From contig NZ_JADBEB010000001.1 of the NCBI RefSeq assembly GCF_014874095.1, forward strand, positions 6,882,001 through 6,946,000: a stretch of 64,000 nucleotides of DNA. The letters are read 5' to 3'. Made by a program: the position numbers and the translations under genes. The notes beneath the pieces are model-generated. The model worked only from the letters and a program-made list of their open reading frames with translations. It did not search any database and was not told the origin of the DNA. This DNA comes from Plantactinospora soyae. Its GTDB lineage: Bacteria; Actinomycetota; Actinomycetes; Mycobacteriales; Micromonosporaceae. Positions 54,154-62,800 of this stretch are shown here, in pieces (position 1 is the stretch's first letter; the number at the start of each line of letters is the position of its first letter).

Positions 54154-55023
54154 ATGACGCAGCTACCGATCCGGCACATCCGGGTCGCCGACGTACAGCG
54201 GATCACGCCGCACATGGCCCGGGTCAGCTTCACCGGCGACGACCTGGCCGACCTCCACCTCGACGGGCCCGACCAACAGGTCAAACTCTATTTCCCCCGG
54301 CCCGGTCAGTCCCGGCCCCGAATGCCCGAGCCCGGGCCGGACCTCTACCGCTGGTACGAGTCGTTCACCGCGATCCCCGAACCCGAACGACCATGGACCC
54401 GCAGCTACACCATCCGGGCCCACCATCCGCAGGGGACGCTGATCGACATCGACTTCGCCCTGCACCACAACGCCGGACCGGCCACCCGCTGGGCGCTGCA
54501 CGCCACCCCGGGCGACACCCTCGCGATGTTCGGCCCGTCACCGGTCTTCGCCCGCCCCGTCCCGCTCACCGGCACCGACTGGATCCTGCTGGCCGCCGAC
54601 GAGGCGGCACTTCCCGCGCTCGGCACCATCATCGAGGCGCTGCCCGAGGGCACCCGCGCACTCGCCTTCGTCGAGGTCCGCGACCGGTCCGAGGAACAAC
54701 GGTTCGACACCCGGGGCGAGGTCACCCTGCGCTGGCTGCACCGTGGCGACCACCCCGCCGGACACGGCACCCTGCTGACCGACGCCGTACGCGGCGCGGA
54801 CTTCCCACCCGGATCCGTCTTCGCCTGGCTCGGTGCCGAGTCCGGCACCGTACGCGCCCTCCGCCGGCACCTCGTCGGCGAGCGCCGGCTGCCCCGACGG
54901 TCGGTCGACTTCACCGGCTACTGGCGGCTCACCCTGACCCAGGACGACGCCCCGACCGAAGAGGACCTCGTCGAGGCGCGGGAACGCCTCGCCGACGCCT
55001 CGGCCGCACCCGGCCCGAACTGA
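54154..55023 (+). CDS. Siderophore-interacting protein (FAD/NAD(P)H ferric reductase family)
   Basis: 289 residues from ATG 54154 (GGAGGG 5 nt upstream). The N-terminal FAD-binding barrel contains the R-x-Y-T motif TRSYTIRAHH (about 90-98) and DIDFALHHNAGPATRWAL. The NAD(P)-binding C-terminal lobe includes LLAADEAALPALGTIIEAL and FAWLGAES. ViuB/YqjH-type proteins reduce ferric siderophores in the cytoplasm to release iron. The C-terminal GYWRLTLTQDDAPTEEDLVE is typical. Confidence 0.92.
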   Translation: MTQLPIRHIRVADVQRITPHMARVSFTGDDLADLHLDGPDQQVKLYFPRPGQSRPRMPEPGPDLYRWYESFTAIPEPERPWTRSYTIRAHHPQGTLIDIDFALHHNAGPATRWALHATPGDTLAMFGPSPVFARPVPLTGTDWILLAADEAALPALGTIIEALPEGTRALAFVEVRDRSEEQRFDTRGEVTLRWLHRGDHPAGHGTLLTDAVRGADFPPGSVFAWLGAESGTVRALRRHLVGERRLPRRSVDFTGYWRLTLTQDDAPTEEDLVEARERLADASAAPGPN

Positions 55024-55067
55024 CGCCACCCGACCAGTAGTCGCCGCCGACCCGACGAAGTGTCCCA

Positions 55068-55100
55068 CGCTGCCGACACCCCCCGGGTGTGTCGGCAGCG
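55068..55100. terminator. 12-bp perfect hairpin between convergent genes
   Basis: CGCTGCCGACAC (55068-55079) and GTGTCGGCAGCG (55089-55100) pair perfectly around a 9-nt loop, midway between two converging stop codons (55023 and 55148). A bidirectional terminator is likely. Confidence 0.75.
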
Positions 55101-55147
55101 GCACTTCCGCATCCCCCGGTACTCCGCCCGCCCGGCCCACCGCACAG

Positions 55148-56449
55148 TCAGTCGAGCGGACCGGTGCTGGAGGTCCCGTTCGGCGAGTCCACCCGCAGGT
55201 CGACGGCGGCGGCGGGCACCAGCGCGACATCCGGGCCGGCGTCTTCCCACCGCCCCTCGGCCAGCCGGTAACCGAACGCCGCACCCGGCGCGGCGACCAG
55301 CGTGCCCTGCCCGTCCGGCAGCCGCAGCCGTACCGGCACCGTCGCGGTCCAGTCGACGATCCCGCTGGCCACCACCCGCAGCCGCGTCCCGACCGGTCCG
55401 AGCATCGCCATCGCCCAGGCCGGATAGTCGTCGTACTGGATCGTCCGCAGCAGCAGACACCTGCCGTCCGGGCTGACCCCGTACACCGTCAGTTCCGGCC
55501 CGGTGCCGGCCCGGTGGGTACCGATCGGGTCGTAGAACTCGGCGAGCGCCTCCGCCTCGCCGAGGTGCCGCGCGGCCACCTCCCCGGGATCGTCGCCCCA
55601 CGCCGGCCCCGCCCCGGGCATGGTGTGGACGATCCGCGTCGGCTCCGGCCGGCCACCCACCGACAGGATCTCCGAGGTGTTGCTGACGTGCACGAAGTTG
55701 GACGGGTCGACCGGGGTACGGGACAACGCCAACGTGACCCTCGTCCGCTGCGGCGGCACCTCCAGCACCGCGGCCCCGTCCCGGAACACCACCGGCCGGA
55801 ACGTACGCCGAATCCTCCCGTCGGGGCCGAACGACAGGTCCGGGGAGAACTCCACCGGCCGGCCGTCGTCCAACACCAGCAGTACGTCGTGGCCGTCGCC
55901 GAGCAGCGCCGCCCGCGAATTGCCGTCCATGCCGGCGTCGGTGACCTGTTCCACCGTCATCACCTCGTACCGGTCCTCGACCGACTCCACGAACGCCGCG
56001 TACCCGACCAGCCGGTCACCGTCCGGCTTCGACACCACCGGGTTGTCGGCGCTGCGCGCGATGACGTAGGCGGTCGCCCCGGCCGGGGTGGTGCCGGCCC
56101 AGACCACGTGCGGATCACCCGCCACCCGAGCCTCGATCCGCTCCAGGTGGCGCCGCCACACCTCCAGCAGTCGCCGCCGGTACAGCTGGTTCCCGGCCAG
56201 GTCGCCCCGGGTCGGCTGGTCGAACAGCGGGGAGGCGAACTCGACCCGGTCCCGGCCACCGGGGTACCGCAGCATCCCGCCGGTCGACGCCGCCGCGGCC
56301 ACCGCCAGGCCGGCGGCCAGGACGCTGCGCCGCCGTACGACCCGTCGCCGGCCACCCCGGCGTACCTCGTCGAGCAGATTCGGCGGGCCCGCCAGGTGAT
56401 CCGTCGCGCGCTGCAGGACGATCCGCACATCGCCGTCACTGATCGTCAT
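55148..56449 (-). CDS. Membrane-anchored partner protein of the SigE-type sigma factor
   Basis: 433 residues from ATG 56447-56449, overlapping the sigma-factor stop by 4 nt (ATGA). A cytoplasmic N-terminus (1-38) is followed by one membrane helix (about 41-60, RSVLAAGLAVAAAASTGGML) and a large extracytoplasmic beta-rich domain (YRRRLLEVWRRHLERIEAR, YVIARSADNPVV, ARHLGEAEALAEFYDPIG, LLRTIQYDDYPAWAM). Position and topology match the proteins that follow SigE70-type sigma genes in Micromonosporaceae and Streptomyces. An anti-sigma role is possible, but no ZAS zinc motif is seen. Confidence 0.72.
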   Translation of the reverse strand: MTISDGDVRIVLQRATDHLAGPPNLLDEVRRGGRRRVVRRRSVLAAGLAVAAAASTGGMLRYPGGRDRVEFASPLFDQPTRGDLAGNQLYRRRLLEVWRRHLERIEARVAGDPHVVWAGTTPAGATAYVIARSADNPVVSKPDGDRLVGYAAFVESVEDRYEVMTVEQVTDAGMDGNSRAALLGDGHDVLLVLDDGRPVEFSPDLSFGPDGRIRRTFRPVVFRDGAAVLEVPPQRTRVTLALSRTPVDPSNFVHVSNTSEILSVGGRPEPTRIVHTMPGAGPAWGDDPGEVAARHLGEAEALAEFYDPIGTHRAGTGPELTVYGVSPDGRCLLLRTIQYDDYPAWAMAMLGPVGTRLRVVASGIVDWTATVPVRLRLPDGQGTLVAAPGAAFGYRLAEGRWEDAGPDVALVPAAAVDLRVDSPNGTSSTGPLD

Positions 56450-56970
56450 CGTGAACCTCCGGAATCGTTGGAGACAGGCACGACGAGACCCGACCCGGCC
56501 AGCGCGGCACGCAGCCGCGTCAACCCCCGGGCCGTATGGCTCTTCACCGCGCCCTCGGAACAGTCGAGCGCTGCGGCGACGTCGGCGACCGACAGGTCCT
56601 CCAGGAAACGGAGCACGACCGCCGCCCGCTGCCGGTGCGGCAGCACCCGCAGCGCCGCGACGACCAGCTCCCGGAGCAGCACGTTCTCGGTACCGTCCGG
56701 CGCGGACGGGTCGATGTCGCCCAGCGCCCGCTCCGGCCGCCGGGCCCGCCGACGCCAACGGCTCGCCGCCCGGTTGATCAGAGCCCGCCGGGCGTACGCC
56801 TCCGGCACGGTCCTGACCCGACGCCAGTGCAGGTAGACCTGTTCCAGCACCTCCTGGAGCAGGTCCTCCGCCTCGTGCCGGTCTCCGGTCAACAGGTAGG
56901 CGACCCGCAACAGCGTCACCGACCTCGTACGGACGAAGTCGTCGAACTCCGCGCCACGCGAGTCTCGCAT
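56446..56970 (-). CDS. SigE-family ECF RNA polymerase sigma factor
   Basis: 174 residues from ATG 56968-56970, which has GGGAGG 4 nt before; a start at 57003 is less likely. Sigma-2: FDDFVRTRSVTLLRVAYLLTGDRHEAEDLLQE with the DLLQE core-binding helix. Sigma-4: LPHRQRAAVVLRFLEDLSV and ALDCSEGAVKSHTARGLTRL. This is the short SigE70 type common in actinomycetes. It is translated together with the membrane protein that follows. Confidence 0.92.
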   Translation of the reverse strand: MRDSRGAEFDDFVRTRSVTLLRVAYLLTGDRHEAEDLLQEVLEQVYLHWRRVRTVPEAYARRALINRAASRWRRRARRPERALGDIDPSAPDGTENVLLRELVVAALRVLPHRQRAAVVLRFLEDLSVADVAAALDCSEGAVKSHTARGLTRLRAALAGSGLVVPVSNDSGGSR

Positions 56971-57098
56971 CCCGCCTCCCGGTCTCGTCGCCCTTAAAGA
57001 CACCGGGAGAGGCGGTACGGGTTACCGCCACACCGATCCGGGCCACGGCCGTTCCCACCGGACTTGCAGGAGCACCGGACCGGCGGGAACACCGGAGC

Positions 57099-57130
57099 GG
57101 CGGTACGACGGCGAGCCGCGTCGTACCGCC
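57099..57130 (-). terminator. 12-bp perfect hairpin after glyA
   Basis: GGCGGTACGACG (57099-57110) and CGTCGTACCGCC (57119-57130) pair around an 8-nt loop, beginning 15 nt downstream of the glyA stop on the minus strand. It probably terminates the glyA transcript. Confidence 0.75.
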
Positions 57131-57144
57131 GGGGACGGCGGGCG

Positions 57145-58596
57145 TCAGCCGAGATCGATCGTCGGATACAGCGGATGGTTCGCCAGCAGGTCGGCCGCCT
57201 GACCCGCGACCCGGTCCGCCACCGCCCGGTCGAGCAGATACCGTGCCTTCGACGCGGCACCGTCGGGCCCGGCGTCGGGCCGGGTACCGGCCAGCACCGC
57301 GTGGACCAGCCCGGCCACCTCGTCCATCTCCGCGACGCCGAGACCCCGACTGGTCAGCGCCGGAGTACCGAGCCGGATCCCCGAGGTGTACCAGGCGCCG
57401 TTCGGGTCCCGGGGCACCGAGTTCCGGTTCGTCACGATGCCGGCGTCCAGCAGCGCCGCCTCCGCCTGCCGCCCGGTCAGGCCGTAGCCCGACACGTCCA
57501 GCAGCAGCATATGGTTGTCCGTACCGCCGGTGACCAGGGACGCGCCCCGACGCGCCAACCCCTCGGCCAGCGCCACCGCGTTCTCCACCACCCGGGCGGC
57601 GTACGTCTGGAAGTCCGGCCGCCGCGCCTCCGCCAACGCGACCGCCTTCGCCGCCATCACGTGCGGCAACGGTCCACCGAGCACCATCGGGCAGCCCCGA
57701 TCGACCTGCGCGGCCAACTCCGGTCCACACAACACCATCCCGCCGCGCGGGCCACGCAGCGACTTGTGCGTCGTCGTGGTCACGATGTGCGCGTGCGGCA
57801 CCGGATCGAAGTCACCGGTGAACACCTTCCCGGCCACCAGGCCAGCGAAATGCGCCATGTCCACCATGAACGTCGCGCCCACCTCATCGGCGATCTCCCG
57901 CATCAACCGGAAGTTCACCCGCCGCGGATACGCCGAATAGCCGGCTATCAGGATCAGCGGCCGGAACTCCCGGGCGATCCGCCGTACCTCGTCGTAGTCG
58001 AGTAGCCCGGTCGTCGGATCCGTACCGTAGCTGCGCTGATCGAACATCTTGCCAGAGATGTTCGGCCGGAACCCGTGCGTCAGATGCCCACCCGCGTCCA
58101 ACGACATGCCCAGCATCCGCTGGTCGCCGAGCTGCCGCCGCAACACCGCCCAGTCCTGCTCGGTCAGCTCGTTGACCTGCCGGACCCCGGCCCGGCCCAG
58201 CGCCGGGACCTCGACCCGGTCCGCCAGTACGGCCCAGAACGCGACCAGGTTCGCGTCGATCCCCGAGTGCGGCTGCACGTACGCGTGTGCCGCCCCGAAC
58301 AGCTCCCGGGCGTGCTCGGCGGCGATCGACTCCACCGTGTCGACATTGCGGCAACCGGCGTAGAACCGCCGGCCGACGGTCCCCTCGGCGTACTTGTCGC
58401 TGAACCAGTTACCCATCGCCAGCAGCACCGCGGGCGAGGCGTAGTTCTCCGAGGCGATCAACTTCAGCGACTCACGCTGGTCGACGAGTTCCGCGCCGAT
58501 CGCGTCGGCGACCCGGGGCTCCACCGACCGGACCACATCCAGAGCCGAACGGAACGCGACGGACTCGGAGCTGAGCTCGGACACCTGACTGGCCAC
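57145..58596 (-). CDS. glyA: Serine hydroxymethyltransferase under a ZTP riboswitch
   Basis: 483 residues from GTG 58594-58596 with AGGAGG 4 nt upstream. The PLP lysine is Lys278 in [14 protein letters not shown]. Other SHMT blocks: [52 protein letters not shown] and NRNSVPRDP. The protein is longer than E. coli GlyA (417) because of insertions around 110-190, typical of a second actinobacterial SHMT type. It makes glycine and methylene-tetrahydrofolate from serine. Control by ZTP, the signal of folate shortage in purine synthesis, fits this one-carbon role. Confidence 0.95.
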   Translation of the reverse strand: MASQVSELSSESVAFRSALDVVRSVEPRVADAIGAELVDQRESLKLIASENYASPAVLLAMGNWFSDKYAEGTVGRRFYAGCRNVDTVESIAAEHARELFGAAHAYVQPHSGIDANLVAFWAVLADRVEVPALGRAGVRQVNELTEQDWAVLRRQLGDQRMLGMSLDAGGHLTHGFRPNISGKMFDQRSYGTDPTTGLLDYDEVRRIAREFRPLILIAGYSAYPRRVNFRLMREIADEVGATFMVDMAHFAGLVAGKVFTGDFDPVPHAHIVTTTTHKSLRGPRGGMVLCGPELAAQVDRGCPMVLGGPLPHVMAAKAVALAEARRPDFQTYAARVVENAVALAEGLARRGASLVTGGTDNHMLLLDVSGYGLTGRQAEAALLDAGIVTNRNSVPRDPNGAWYTSGIRLGTPALTSRGLGVAEMDEVAGLVHAVLAGTRPDAGPDGAASKARYLLDRAVADRVAGQAADLLANHPLYPTIDLG

Positions 58597-58621
58597 AAGA
58601 CCTCCTGGGCAGGAAGAGAAT

Positions 58622-58712
58622 TCGGCCCAGGCGCTCGGCACACGTCACTCGACGGGACCGCTTCCCGATGGTTGACCCCATCCCAGCGCGCCAGTCACGG
58701 TCCGGGGCCGAG
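58622..58712 (-). ncRNA. ZTP (pfl) riboswitch in the glyA leader
   Basis: On the minus strand the leader reads CGTGACTGGCG (58700-58690), then a hairpin GATGG-loop-CCATC, GGGAAGCG, a variable linker, and CCGAGCGCCTGGGC (58638-58625), i.e. the conserved core of the pfl/ZTP motif in order. It lies about 30 nt before the glyA start. CCTGGGC (58631-58625) is exactly complementary to GCCCAGG (58610-58604), which runs into the AGGAGG Shine-Dalgarno. This suggests translational control: ZTP binding would lock the core and free the ribosome site. Confidence 0.9.
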
Positions 58713-58805
58713 CCTACCAACCCGCACCGGGCCCCGCGACCATCCGCGCCGCGCAACGTCGGGGTACGACCACACCCGAGGAAACGCGGTGCCACACCAC
58801 CGGCC

Positions 58806-58832
58806 CCACCCGGCGGGAACCCCGCCGGGTGG
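58806..58832 (-). terminator. 12-bp GC hairpin after the DUF6319-like gene
   Basis: CCACCCGGCGGG (58806-58817) and CCCGCCGGGTGG (58821-58832) pair perfectly with a 3-nt loop, 20 nt after the minus-strand stop at 58853. It separates this gene from the glyA leader. Confidence 0.8.
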
Positions 58833-58852
58833 AGACACATCCGGAACCGGGC

Positions 58853-59569
58853 TCAGCCGGCGTCGCGCAGCTCGGCCAGCCGCGCCTCTATCTCGGCCAG
58901 CTCGGCCCGCAACTTCTCGGCCTGCTGCTCGGCCTCCCGACGCTCGACCGACATGATCTGTTCCACCGCCTCGTGCACCCCCGGCACATCGATCAGGCCC
59001 ACCATCTTCAGCGCCTCGGCCGGCTTGATCACGTACGGCTTCGCCAACGACTTCGTCCCCTGCGTCGCCGCCAACGTCCACTCACCCTCGGCGTACGTCA
59101 GGGTGACGGTCAGCCCCGCCGGTCCCTTCGGCTTCGCCGCCTTCACCGGCCGACGCGCCGGCTTGGCCTCGGCGTCCACCGACGGAGCCGGGGGAGTGTC
59201 CACTTCGGTCACTACTGCCTCCTCGCGGGGCGCCGGCACCGGCTCCCTGACAATCTTGAATTCTGGCTCCGGCGCCGCCTCCGGCACCGGCTCCGACCTG
59301 GCCGCGACCCGCCGCGTCGTCGCACCACGAGGCGCGACGGCCAGATCGGTGGGGGAGAAGGGCAACTCGTCCCGGCCGAACCGGACCACCACCCACTCCT
59401 CGGACACCGCCGGGTCGGTCAACTCGACCACCTGCCCGAGCTGGCCGGCGATCTGCCCCGCCGCCTCGGTGAACAACACCTTCGGCTTGCGGCCGCCCGC
59501 CAACGCGTCCCTGATCTGCTGCAACTCCTCGGTGGACAACCCCTGGTCGGCGGTACGCGCGGCAGCCAT
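58853..59569 (-). CDS. DUF6319-like conserved actinobacterial protein
   Basis: 238 residues. N-terminal domain (about 8-82): LSTEELQQIRDALAGGRKPKVLFTEAAGQIAGQLG followed by EEWVVVRFGRDELPFSPTDL. A Pro/Ala/Glu-rich disordered linker follows (85-148). The C-terminal domain (150-235), VTLTYAEGEWTLAATQGTKS with KPYVIKPAEALKMVGLIDVP, ends in a coiled coil (REAEQQAEKLRAELAEIEAR). It may be a nucleoid or RNA-associated protein, but this is speculation; the family name is from memory. Confidence 0.7.
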   Translation of the reverse strand: MAAARTADQGLSTEELQQIRDALAGGRKPKVLFTEAAGQIAGQLGQVVELTDPAVSEEWVVVRFGRDELPFSPTDLAVAPRGATTRRVAARSEPVPEAAPEPEFKIVREPVPAPREEAVVTEVDTPPAPSVDAEAKPARRPVKAAKPKGPAGLTVTLTYAEGEWTLAATQGTKSLAKPYVIKPAEALKMVGLIDVPGVHEAVEQIMSVERREAEQQAEKLRAELAEIEARLAELRDAG

Positions 59570-59815
59570 CAGATCCCTCTTCCGTACACCTGTTTGATTC
59601 CTGACTTACTACCAGGCCGGCCCGACAACGTCGAGACGGACACACCGGATCGAGATCATCAGAAAACTCGGAACCGGTGCCGAACCCGGCGCCCCGAGCC
59701 GGACGTCGACGAGCGCTGTGAGCGCCCCCACACCGGAACAGGCCATCCGCCGCGCACCCCACCTGGCAGGATCGCCTCCTGGTGGGGCCGTCGGGCCCCA
59801 GGCGAGGAGGCGACC

Positions 59816-60541
59816 GTGGCCCCGGTGACGGTGGTGACCGGCGGCGGCCGTGGAATCGGCGCCGCGACGGTCCGACAACTCGCCGCCGCCGGACACGACG
59901 TGGCGTTCTGCTACCGCAGCGACGCCGAGGCCGCCGCGACGGTACTGCGTGACGTCCACGCCGCCGGCCGGCGGGGCATCGCGGTACGCGCCGACACCAC
60001 CGACCCCGACCAGGTCGGCCACCTGTTCGACGCGGCCGGAAAACTGGGGGAACTGACCGGCCTGGTGAACAACGCCGGGGTGACCAGCCCGATCGGGCCC
60101 TTCGTCGACCTGACCCTGACCGACCTGCGCCGGGTCGTCGACGTCAACCTCGTCGGCTACGTCCTCTGCGCCCAGCAGGCCGCCCGCCGCCTCGGCGACG
60201 GCGGCGCCATCGTCAACGTCTCCTCGGTCGCGGCCACCCTCGGCAGCCCTGGCGAGTACGTGCACTACGCCGCCGTCAAGGCCGCCACCGACACCCTGAC
60301 CATTGGCCTGGCCAAGGAACTGGCGCCCCGGATCCGGGTCAACGGGGTCTCGCCCGGCATCATCGACACCGAGATCCACACCCTCTCCGGCGTACCCGAC
60401 CGGGCGCACCGGGCCGCCGACCGCATCCCACTGGGCCGTCCAGGCCGGGCCGACGAGGTCGCCGCCGCGATCGTCTGGCTGCTCGGCGACGCCGCCTCGT
60501 ACACCACCGGCACCGTACTCAAAGTCGCCGGCGGCATGTAG
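59816..60541 (+). CDS. SDR-family oxidoreductase (FabG-like)
   Basis: 241 residues from GTG 59816, with GAGGAGG 5 nt upstream. Cofactor motif TGGGRGIG, NNAG, and catalytic NVSS with Tyr-Ala-Ala-Val-Lys (YVHYAAVKAA). The C-terminal VNGVSPGIIDTEIH and YTTGTVLKVAGGM are typical of 3-oxoacyl-ACP reductase-like SDRs using NADP(H). It is monocistronic; the substrate is unknown. The long frame running in from 58829 is an artefact of the antisense gene. Confidence 0.9.
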   Translation: MAPVTVVTGGGRGIGAATVRQLAAAGHDVAFCYRSDAEAAATVLRDVHAAGRRGIAVRADTTDPDQVGHLFDAAGKLGELTGLVNNAGVTSPIGPFVDLTLTDLRRVVDVNLVGYVLCAQQAARRLGDGGAIVNVSSVAATLGSPGEYVHYAAVKAATDTLTIGLAKELAPRIRVNGVSPGIIDTEIHTLSGVPDRAHRAADRIPLGRPGRADEVAAAIVWLLGDAASYTTGTVLKVAGGM

Positions 60542-60649
60542 CCGACCCGGCCCCGGGACGCCTCCGTCGGCCCCGACGGCTTCCCGGACCGGGCCGCCCC
60601 GGCCGCACTCGCCGTGGGGCAGGCCCGGACCGTGCCGTACCGACCTGCC

Positions 60650-61213
60650 TCAGTCCTCGCCGGCCATCCGGAACGCACCGCTGTCCAGCCGGCCGATCAG
60701 CCGGTGGGTCCACTCCGCCCGGCTCTCGGCGGTGTGCAGCCACAACCCGACGACCTCGCCGACCGGACCCCAGGTCTGCAGATCGGTGTCCGGCGGCAGT
60801 TGGGTGGCGATGCTCGCCCGCCACTCGTCCATCGCCCGGGCACGCCGCCGGAGCAGCTCGACCGCCTCGGACCGGGGGAGATCGTCGATCAGGCCCACCG
60901 CGGCGGCGAGCAGGTCCAACCGCGGATCGCGGCTGGACAGCGCGTCACGCAACATACCGAGGTACGCCTGCTCGCCCTCCCCGGTCACCTCGTACTCCAT
61001 CCGCGGCGGTCCGCCCGCCGCGCTCGGCGTGGTCTCGTGCACCAGCAGCAGACCCTGCCCGGTCATCGCCTTGAGCGCGTGGTAGACCGAGCCCGAGGTG
61101 GCGCTCGACCACTCGTGCGCCCCCCAGGCCTCCAGATCGGCGCGGACCTGGTAGCCGTGTGCCCGGCCACGCCGGCGCACCGCACCGAGCACGAGAAGTC
61201 GAACCGCCGACAT
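60650..61213 (-). CDS. PadR-family transcriptional regulator
   Basis: 187 residues from ATG 61211-61213. The winged helix is SAVRLLVLGAVRRRGRAHGY, HEWSSATSGSVYHALKAMTG and PPRMEYEVTGEGEQAYLGML (wing with the PadR Y-E-x-T-x-x-G motif). A C-terminal helical dimerisation domain follows. It is separated by 28 bp from a VOC gene on the same strand, so it is probably the second gene of a VOC-PadR operon. Confidence 0.9.
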   Translation of the reverse strand: MSAVRLLVLGAVRRRGRAHGYQVRADLEAWGAHEWSSATSGSVYHALKAMTGQGLLLVHETTPSAAGGPPRMEYEVTGEGEQAYLGMLRDALSSRDPRLDLLAAAVGLIDDLPRSEAVELLRRRARAMDEWRASIATQLPPDTDLQTWGPVGEVVGLWLHTAESRAEWTHRLIGRLDSGAFRMAGED

Positions 61214-61241
61214 GTGCGTCCTCGTCCCTTCGAACCGATCG

Positions 61242-61628
61242 TCAGCCGGGGGTGCTGACCCACCACAGTGTGCCGAACGGGTCGACGAAGCCGCCCATCC
61301 GGCTGCCGTCGTCCTGGCCGGTGACCTCCATCGCCGACCGGGCACCGGCGGCAACCGCCCGCTGGTAGGCCGCTTCGGCGTCGGGCACGGTGGTCCAGAG
61401 CTGGACGTGCACCGGCTCGGCCGGTGAACTCAGGCACCGGCCGCCGTCGGGTCCCGAATCGGCGAAGAACAGCACGCTGGTGCCGATCCGCGCCTGCGCG
61501 TGCATCACCCGTTCGGGATCCGTGGGCAGGGGAACGACGTGGGACACCTCGGCCCCGAAGGCGCTCTTGATGAACTCCCCGAAGGCGTTGGCGCTGTCCA
61601 CCATCACGTACGGCGTCACTGTCGACAT
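61242..61628 (-). CDS. VOC-family protein (PhnB/glyoxalase-like)
   Basis: 128 residues from ATG 61628 with GAGGAG upstream. It begins STVTPYVMVDSANAFGEFIKSAFGAE and ends GRMGGFVDPFGTLWWVSTPG, the PhnB-like VOC pattern with the conserved DPFG-x-x-W turn. The function is unknown. Its Shine-Dalgarno lies at the edge of one arm of a perfect 22-bp inverted repeat, so expression should depend on the bound regulator. The PadR gene follows. Confidence 0.88.
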   Translation of the reverse strand: MSTVTPYVMVDSANAFGEFIKSAFGAEVSHVVPLPTDPERVMHAQARIGTSVLFFADSGPDGGRCLSSPAEPVHVQLWTTVPDAEAAYQRAVAAGARSAMEVTGQDDGSRMGGFVDPFGTLWWVSTPG

Positions 61629-61640
61629 CGAAACGGTCTC

Positions 61641-61707
61641 CTCACTAGCTAAATTTGGCTACCTGCTCGGCAGCGTATCACCGGAGTAGCCAAATTTAGC
61701 TAGTGAG
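61641..61707. promoter_or_regulatory. Perfect 22-bp inverted repeat between VOC and AraC-type genes
   Basis: Arm 1 (61641-61662) and arm 2 (61686-61707) are exact reverse complements over 22 bp, separated by 23 bp. Each arm contains an imperfect palindrome TAGC-YAAATTTR-GCTA, so the region holds two operator copies in inverted orientation. It is strikingly AT-rich for this genome. Candidate binders are the adjacent PadR and AraC-type proteins. Confidence 0.8.
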
Positions 61708-61788
61708 AGATCGGGCAGGCCGGACAGGAACCCCCGAAACACCCCGACGCACTGGTCAACGCCGACACCACGTGGCACGATTCCGCAG

Positions 61789-62238
61789 GTGACCAGCACA
61801 TCCGCCGCCACGCACCAGCTGCGCGACCTCGCCCGGCTACGCCGCGTCCGCGACCGGATCGACCGGGAACACGCCCAGCCACTGGACGTCGAGGCACTCG
61901 CCCGCGGCGTCAACATGTCCGCCGGACACCTCAGCCGCGAGTTCCGGCGCGCCTACGGCGAGTCACCGTACGCCTACCTGATGACCCGACGCATCGAACG
62001 CGCGATGGCCCTGCTCCGCCGCGGCGACCTCAGCGTCACCGAAGTCTGCTTCACGGTCGGCTGCTCCTCACTGGGCACCTTCAGCACCCGCTTCACCGAA
62101 CTGGTCGGCGTACCCCCCAGCACCTACCGGCGCGACGCGGCGCTCGCGACAGCCGGAATCCCGTCCTGCCTCGCCAAACAGGTGACCAGACCGGTCAGGA
62201 ATCGAGAAGCCCGCGTTCCGGAGCCAGAACTAGCCTGA
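61789..62238 (+). CDS. Short AraC-family HTH regulator
   Basis: 149 residues from GTG 61789. It consists of a single AraC double-HTH domain: LDVEALARGVNMSAGHLSRE, FRRAYGESPYAYLMTRRIER, LLRRGDLSVTEVCFTVGCSS and FTELVGVPPSTYRR. There is no separate sensor domain, only a short tail of about 30 residues. It diverges from the VOC/PadR genes and is followed after 5 bp by a second VOC gene, which is presumably its target or effector partner. Confidence 0.9.
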   Translation: MTSTSAATHQLRDLARLRRVRDRIDREHAQPLDVEALARGVNMSAGHLSREFRRAYGESPYAYLMTRRIERAMALLRRGDLSVTEVCFTVGCSSLGTFSTRFTELVGVPPSTYRRDAALATAGIPSCLAKQVTRPVRNREARVPEPELA

Positions 62239-62243
62239 GCACC

Positions 62244-62654
62244 ATGAACGTCACCATCCACGCCAGCTTCCTCCCACACGACGACCCCGAGGCCGCCCTG
62301 GCCTTCTACCGCGACACCCTCGGCTTCGAGGTCCGAGGCGACGTCGGATACGAAGGAATGCGCTGGATCACGGTCGGCCCCGCCGACCAGCCCGGCACCT
62401 CCATCGTGCTGCACCCGCCCGCCGCCGACCCCGGCATCACCGACGACGAACGCCGCACCATCGTCGAGATGATGGCCAAGGGCACCTACGGTGGCATCCT
62501 CCTGGCCACCGCCGACCTGGACAGCACCTTCGAACGGCTACAGGCCAGCATCGCCGAGGTCGTCCAGGAACCGACCGAACAGCCGTACGGCATCCGCGAC
62601 TGCGCCGTCCGCGACCCCGCGGGCAACCTCATCCGCATCCAGGAACTGCGCTGA
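62244..62654 (+). CDS. VOC-family protein in an operon with the AraC-type regulator
   Basis: 136 residues from ATG 62244. The VOC pattern is clear: [64 protein letters not shown] and [18 protein letters not shown]. Possible metal ligands are His6, His61-region and Glu134 (IQEL). AraC-VOC pairs like this are common in actinomycetes; the substrate is unknown. Confidence 0.9.
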   Translation: MNVTIHASFLPHDDPEAALAFYRDTLGFEVRGDVGYEGMRWITVGPADQPGTSIVLHPPAADPGITDDERRTIVEMMAKGTYGGILLATADLDSTFERLQASIAEVVQEPTEQPYGIRDCAVRDPAGNLIRIQELR

Positions 62655-62800
62655 GCCGTCCGGCCACCCCGGACAAACCACCGACCCGACGGCAACACCC
62701 CCCGGACCGCCGAGCGCGCCTACCCCGCCACCGGCAGGCGGCGAACCAGACGACGCCGGGGGACCGCGACAACGCCCCCGCCCGAGCAGATGGAGACACG

